Origin: an uncultured Polaromonas sp.
Lineage (GTDB): Bacteria; Pseudomonadota; Gammaproteobacteria; Burkholderiales; Burkholderiaceae
NCBI GenBank assembly: GCA_946479075.1
Contig: CAMLDT010000148.1
Span: 1-8,854 of the forward strand
Reading direction: 5' to 3'
Length of the DNA: 8,854 bases
How positions within the stretch are numbered: position 1 is the first letter of the stretch; every line of letters starts with the position of its first letter. This document shows positions 6,835 to 8,854 of this stretch, piece after piece. Position numbers and translations under genes: made by a program. The notes beneath the pieces are model-generated. The model saw nothing but the letters and a program-made list of their open reading frames with translations, ran no database searches and was not told the DNA's origin.

Positions 6835-8094
6835 ATGTCCGCCACCCCGCCCGCCGCCCTTTCCTCCCCCGCTGCCGCCCCCGCCATGTCACCCTCGCTG
6901 GTGGTGCTGGTGCTCTCCCTGCTGCTGGGTATCCAGCCCGTCACCACCGACCTTTACCTGCCCGCCCTGCCCGCGCTGACCAGTGGTTTCGGCGCACCCA
7001 TCGCACAGGCCCAGCTCACCCTCAGCGCGCTGCTGCTGGCTTTCGGCGTGTCGCAACTGTTCTGGGGGCCACTGTCGGATCGCTTCGGCCGCCGGCCCAT
7101 CCTGCTGTGGGGCCTGTCCGCCTATGTGATCGCCGCCATCGGCAGCGCACTGGCGCCATCCATGGCGCTGCTCATCATCTGGCGCACCGTGCAGGGCGCC
7201 GCCATGGGCGCGGGCGTGATGTGCGCCCGTGCCATCGTGCGCGACCTCTACACCCCGGTGGCCGGTGCGCGGGCCATGTCACGCGGACTCACCGGCCTGG
7301 GGGTGATCGCCTGCCTGAGCGCGCCGCTGGGCGGCCTGCTGTCGGATATCTTCAACTGGCGCGCCGCCCTGCTGGCGCTGGCCGTGTTCGGCGCGGTGTC
7401 GCTGGGCGTGATCACCCTGCGCTTTCAGGAAACGCTGGGCCTCAAAAATCCGCGCGCGCTGGAGCCGCGCATGCTGACCCGCACCTGGTGGGCCATTGTG
7501 CGCGACCCGACCTTTGTGGCTTTTTCGCTGCTGTCCACCGCGTCTTACGGCGGCCTGTTCACCTTCCTCGCGTCGTCCTCCTTTGTGTTTATCGGGGTGC
7601 TGGGCCTGAGCAAAACGCACTATGGCCTGGTGATGTTTTCCATGTCGTTTGTGTATATCCTCGGCACCTTTGCCTGCCGGCGCCTGCTGCCGCGTTTCGG
7701 CGTGCGGCGTTCCGTGGCCATGGCAGCGGTGCTGACCCTGGCCGGCGGCCTGCTGACGGCGGGGCTGGCCTGGGCCGGCGTGCGCTCGGTCTGGGCCATC
7801 CTGCTGCCGTTTTACCTGTTCATCCTGGCGCACGGCGTGCACCAGCCCTGCAGCCAGAGCGGCGCGGTCAGCCCTTTCCCCGGCGCTGCCGGCGCGGCTT
7901 CGGCGCTCAACGGCTTTTTGATGATGCTGGCCGCCTTTGCCATGGGCGGCTGGCTGGGCACCCATATGGACGGCACTGTGCTGCCGATGGCCCACGGCAT
8001 CCTGTTCTGGAGCGTGTGCATTGCACTGACGGCCTGGACGCTGGTGCAAAAATATGGTGAGCCGGTGCCGGCGCCGTTGCCGCAACAACCATGA
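6835..8094 (+). CDS. MFS drug-resistance transporter, Bcr/CflA family
   Basis: A 419-residue inner-membrane proton-coupled efflux pump of the major facilitator superfamily, with about twelve hydrophobic segments. The first segment ends in [10 protein letters not shown] (37-46), a hallmark of the Bcr/CflA drug:H+ antiporters. Motif A is [11 protein letters not shown] at 78-88. [12 protein letters not shown] (116-127) and ARAIVRD (131-137) follow as expected. [13 protein letters not shown] near 349-361 fits the late helices of this family. The frame is open far upstream, but residues before 6835 are not transporter-like. ATG 6835 gives a normal length; ATG 6886 (MSPSLVV) is an alternative. The substrate is unknown; Bcr homologues export bicyclomycin, chloramphenicol or sulfonamides. 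It is divergent from the TetR-type gene, and its TGA overlaps the miaA ATG, so the two are probably cotranscribed and translationally coupled. Confidence 0.92.
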   Translation: MSATPPAALSSPAAAPAMSPSLVVLVLSLLLGIQPVTTDLYLPALPALTSGFGAPIAQAQLTLSALLLAFGVSQLFWGPLSDRFGRRPILLWGLSAYVIAAIGSALAPSMALLIIWRTVQGAAMGAGVMCARAIVRDLYTPVAGARAMSRGLTGLGVIACLSAPLGGLLSDIFNWRAALLALAVFGAVSLGVITLRFQETLGLKNPRALEPRMLTRTWWAIVRDPTFVAFSLLSTASYGGLFTFLASSSFVFIGVLGLSKTHYGLVMFSMSFVYILGTFACRRLLPRFGVRRSVAMAAVLTLAGGLLTAGLAWAGVRSVWAILLPFYLFILAHGVHQPCSQSGAVSPFPGAAGAASALNGFLMMLAAFAMGGWLGTHMDGTVLPMAHGILFWSVCIALTAWTLVQKYGEPVPAPLPQQP

Positions 8095-8854
8095 CGCCAT
8101 TGAGCTGGATCGGATTGGCCGGCCCCACCGCCTCGGGCAAAACCGCCGCCGCGCTGGCCATCGCCGCGCAGCAGCCGGTGGAAATCATCAGCGTGGATTC
8201 CGCGCTGGTTTACCGCGGCATGGACATCGGCACGGCCAAACCCACGGCCGCCGAACTGGCCGCCGTGCCGCACCACCTGATCGACATCCGCGATCCGTTG
8301 CAGGCCTACAGCGCGGCCGAGTTTGTGGCGGATGCCACACGGCTGATCGGCGAGATCCGTGCGCGCGACCGGCTGCCGCTGCTGGTCGGCGGCACCATGC
8401 TGTACTTCAAGGCGCTGCGCGACGGGCTCGACGACATGCCGGCGGCCGACCCCGCCACCCGTGCGGTCATCGAGGCCGAAGCCGCTGCCAAAGGCTGGCC
8501 GGCGCTGCATGCCGAACTGGCGGGCGTCGATGCGGTCACGGCAGCGCGCCTGGCCCCCAACGATTCACAGCGCATCTCCCGCGCGCTGGAGGTGTTTCGT
8601 GTGTCCGGCCAGCCGCTGTCGTCTTTCCAGACACAGCACGCTATCGAAAAAGGAGCTGCCAGCGCCCGTCCAACAAGGGCTGGAGCCCTTATTTGCCTTG
8701 AACCGCAAGACCGCGCCTGGCTGCATGATCGCATTGCACAACGTTTCGACGCCATGCTCGCCGGCGGCTTCATCGCCGAGGTGAAAGCGCTGCGCGCACG
8801 CGGCGACCTGTTTCCCGACCTGCCGTCCATGCGCTGCGTCGGTTACCGCCAGGC
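8091..8854 (+). CDS. miaA: tRNA dimethylallyltransferase MiaA, N-terminal part (3' end outside window)
   Basis: MiaA transfers a dimethylallyl group to the N6 of A37 in tRNAs reading UNN codons, the first step to ms2i6A. The frame runs from ATG 8091 without a stop to the end of the window, giving 254 residues of an expected 310-340. Motifs in order are the P-loop GPTASGKT (11-18), [18 protein letters not shown] (34-51), [16 protein letters not shown] (63-78), [10 protein letters not shown] (100-109), RISRALEV (161-168) and MRCVGYRQ (247-254). All are intact. The start overlaps the efflux gene stop as ATGA. Residues 184-203, between the RALEV segment and DRAWLHDRI, are unlike E. coli MiaA and longer by about seven residues. 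They are coded by a hairpin-rich repeat-like sequence (see the repeat entry). In E. coli miaA directly follows mutL; here the whole accessory block separates them. Confidence 0.95.
   Translation, partial: MTPLSWIGLAGPTASGKTAAALAIAAQQPVEIISVDSALVYRGMDIGTAKPTAAELAAVPHHLIDIRDPLQAYSAAEFVADATRLIGEIRARDRLPLLVGGTMLYFKALRDGLDDMPAADPATRAVIEAEAAAKGWPALHAELAGVDAVTAARLAPNDSQRISRALEVFRVSGQPLSSFQTQHAIEKGAASARPTRAGALICLEPQDRAWLHDRIAQRFDAMLAGGFIAEVKALRARGDLFPDLPSMRCVGYRQ
8640..8699 (+). repeat. Dispersed-repeat-like sequence embedded in frame in miaA
   Basis: This stretch has an AT-richer start (GCTATCGAAAAAGGAGCTG), then CCAGC(G)CCC-N9-GGGCTGG (8659-8683), and a perfect 7-bp-arm inverted repeat AAGGGCT-gg-AGCCCTT (8675-8690). 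Its layout resembles a short dispersed intergenic repeat that I recall from Comamonadaceae genomes (pattern gctat..aaa..gctgc.agcgc..gtcca..aag.gct.gag.cc). That match is from memory and was not computed. It translates without a stop into residues 184-203 of MiaA, at a variable part of the protein. Exact ends are uncertain. Confidence 0.5.

Noticed and set aside
7107..8060. Open frame of 317 codons, plus strand, in another frame of the efflux gene
   Set aside because: It has Arg/Gly/His-rich composition typical of an alternate frame of GC-rich DNA; the Bcr/CflA frame holds all motifs.
7279..8100. Long minus-strand open frame opposite the efflux gene
   Set aside because: Translation is dominated by Gln, Arg, His and Gly without motifs, an antisense shadow of a GC-rich gene.
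8054..8701. Open frame of 215 codons overlapping miaA
   Set aside because: It is out of frame with MiaA, whose P-loop and other motifs are intact through the window end; no protein-like features.

Overview
The window looks like a chromosomal segment of a beta-proteobacterium of the order Burkholderiales, most likely a Comamonadaceae-type organism. The basis is high GC in the housekeeping genes, MutL and MiaA sequences of the beta-proteobacterial style, and a short dispersed-repeat-like sequence inside miaA that resembles repeats I recall from that family. No species can be named from sequence alone.

Layout. The window opens inside the 3' end of mutL (1-603, +), mismatch repair. It closes inside miaA (8091-8854, +), a tRNA modification gene that directly follows mutL in E. 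coli. Here about 7.5 kb lies between them. First comes a two-gene type II restriction-modification cassette on the minus strand: a methyltransferase (1350-3068) followed by an endonuclease (600-1334). It strongly resembles PaeR7I/XhoI, with predicted target CTCGAG. Its endonuclease gene runs into mutL, and the two stop codons overlap. Next is a lipoprotein-type alpha/beta hydrolase (3252-4121, +).

A minus-strand regulatory unit follows: a TetR-family regulator (6046-6636), a zinc-independent MDR/quinone-oxidoreductase-like enzyme (4945-5946) and a short-chain dehydrogenase (4170-4874). A 15-bp pattern, ATGATG-N4-TCATA, occurs once just upstream of the regulator and once just upstream of the MDR gene. 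This suggests that the regulator controls itself and the two reductases. The regulator has a cysteine in a GCP motif that may correspond to the redox cysteine of NemR, so an electrophile, quinone or aldehyde stress response is a reasonable hypothesis.

The last unit is a Bcr/CflA-type drug efflux transporter (6835-8094, +) that overlaps miaA by four bases (ATGA), with a perfect 6-bp-arm inverted repeat immediately before its start codon.

I do not see a wholly new multi-gene system. The points most worth a second look are the R-M cassette abutting mutL, the probable leaderless methyltransferase mRNA, the paired operators, the repeat coded in frame within miaA, and a 9-bp tandem repeat between the two reductase genes. 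No rRNA, tRNA, CRISPR array, transposase or convincing intrinsic terminator was found, and no gene-free stretch exceeds 300 bases.
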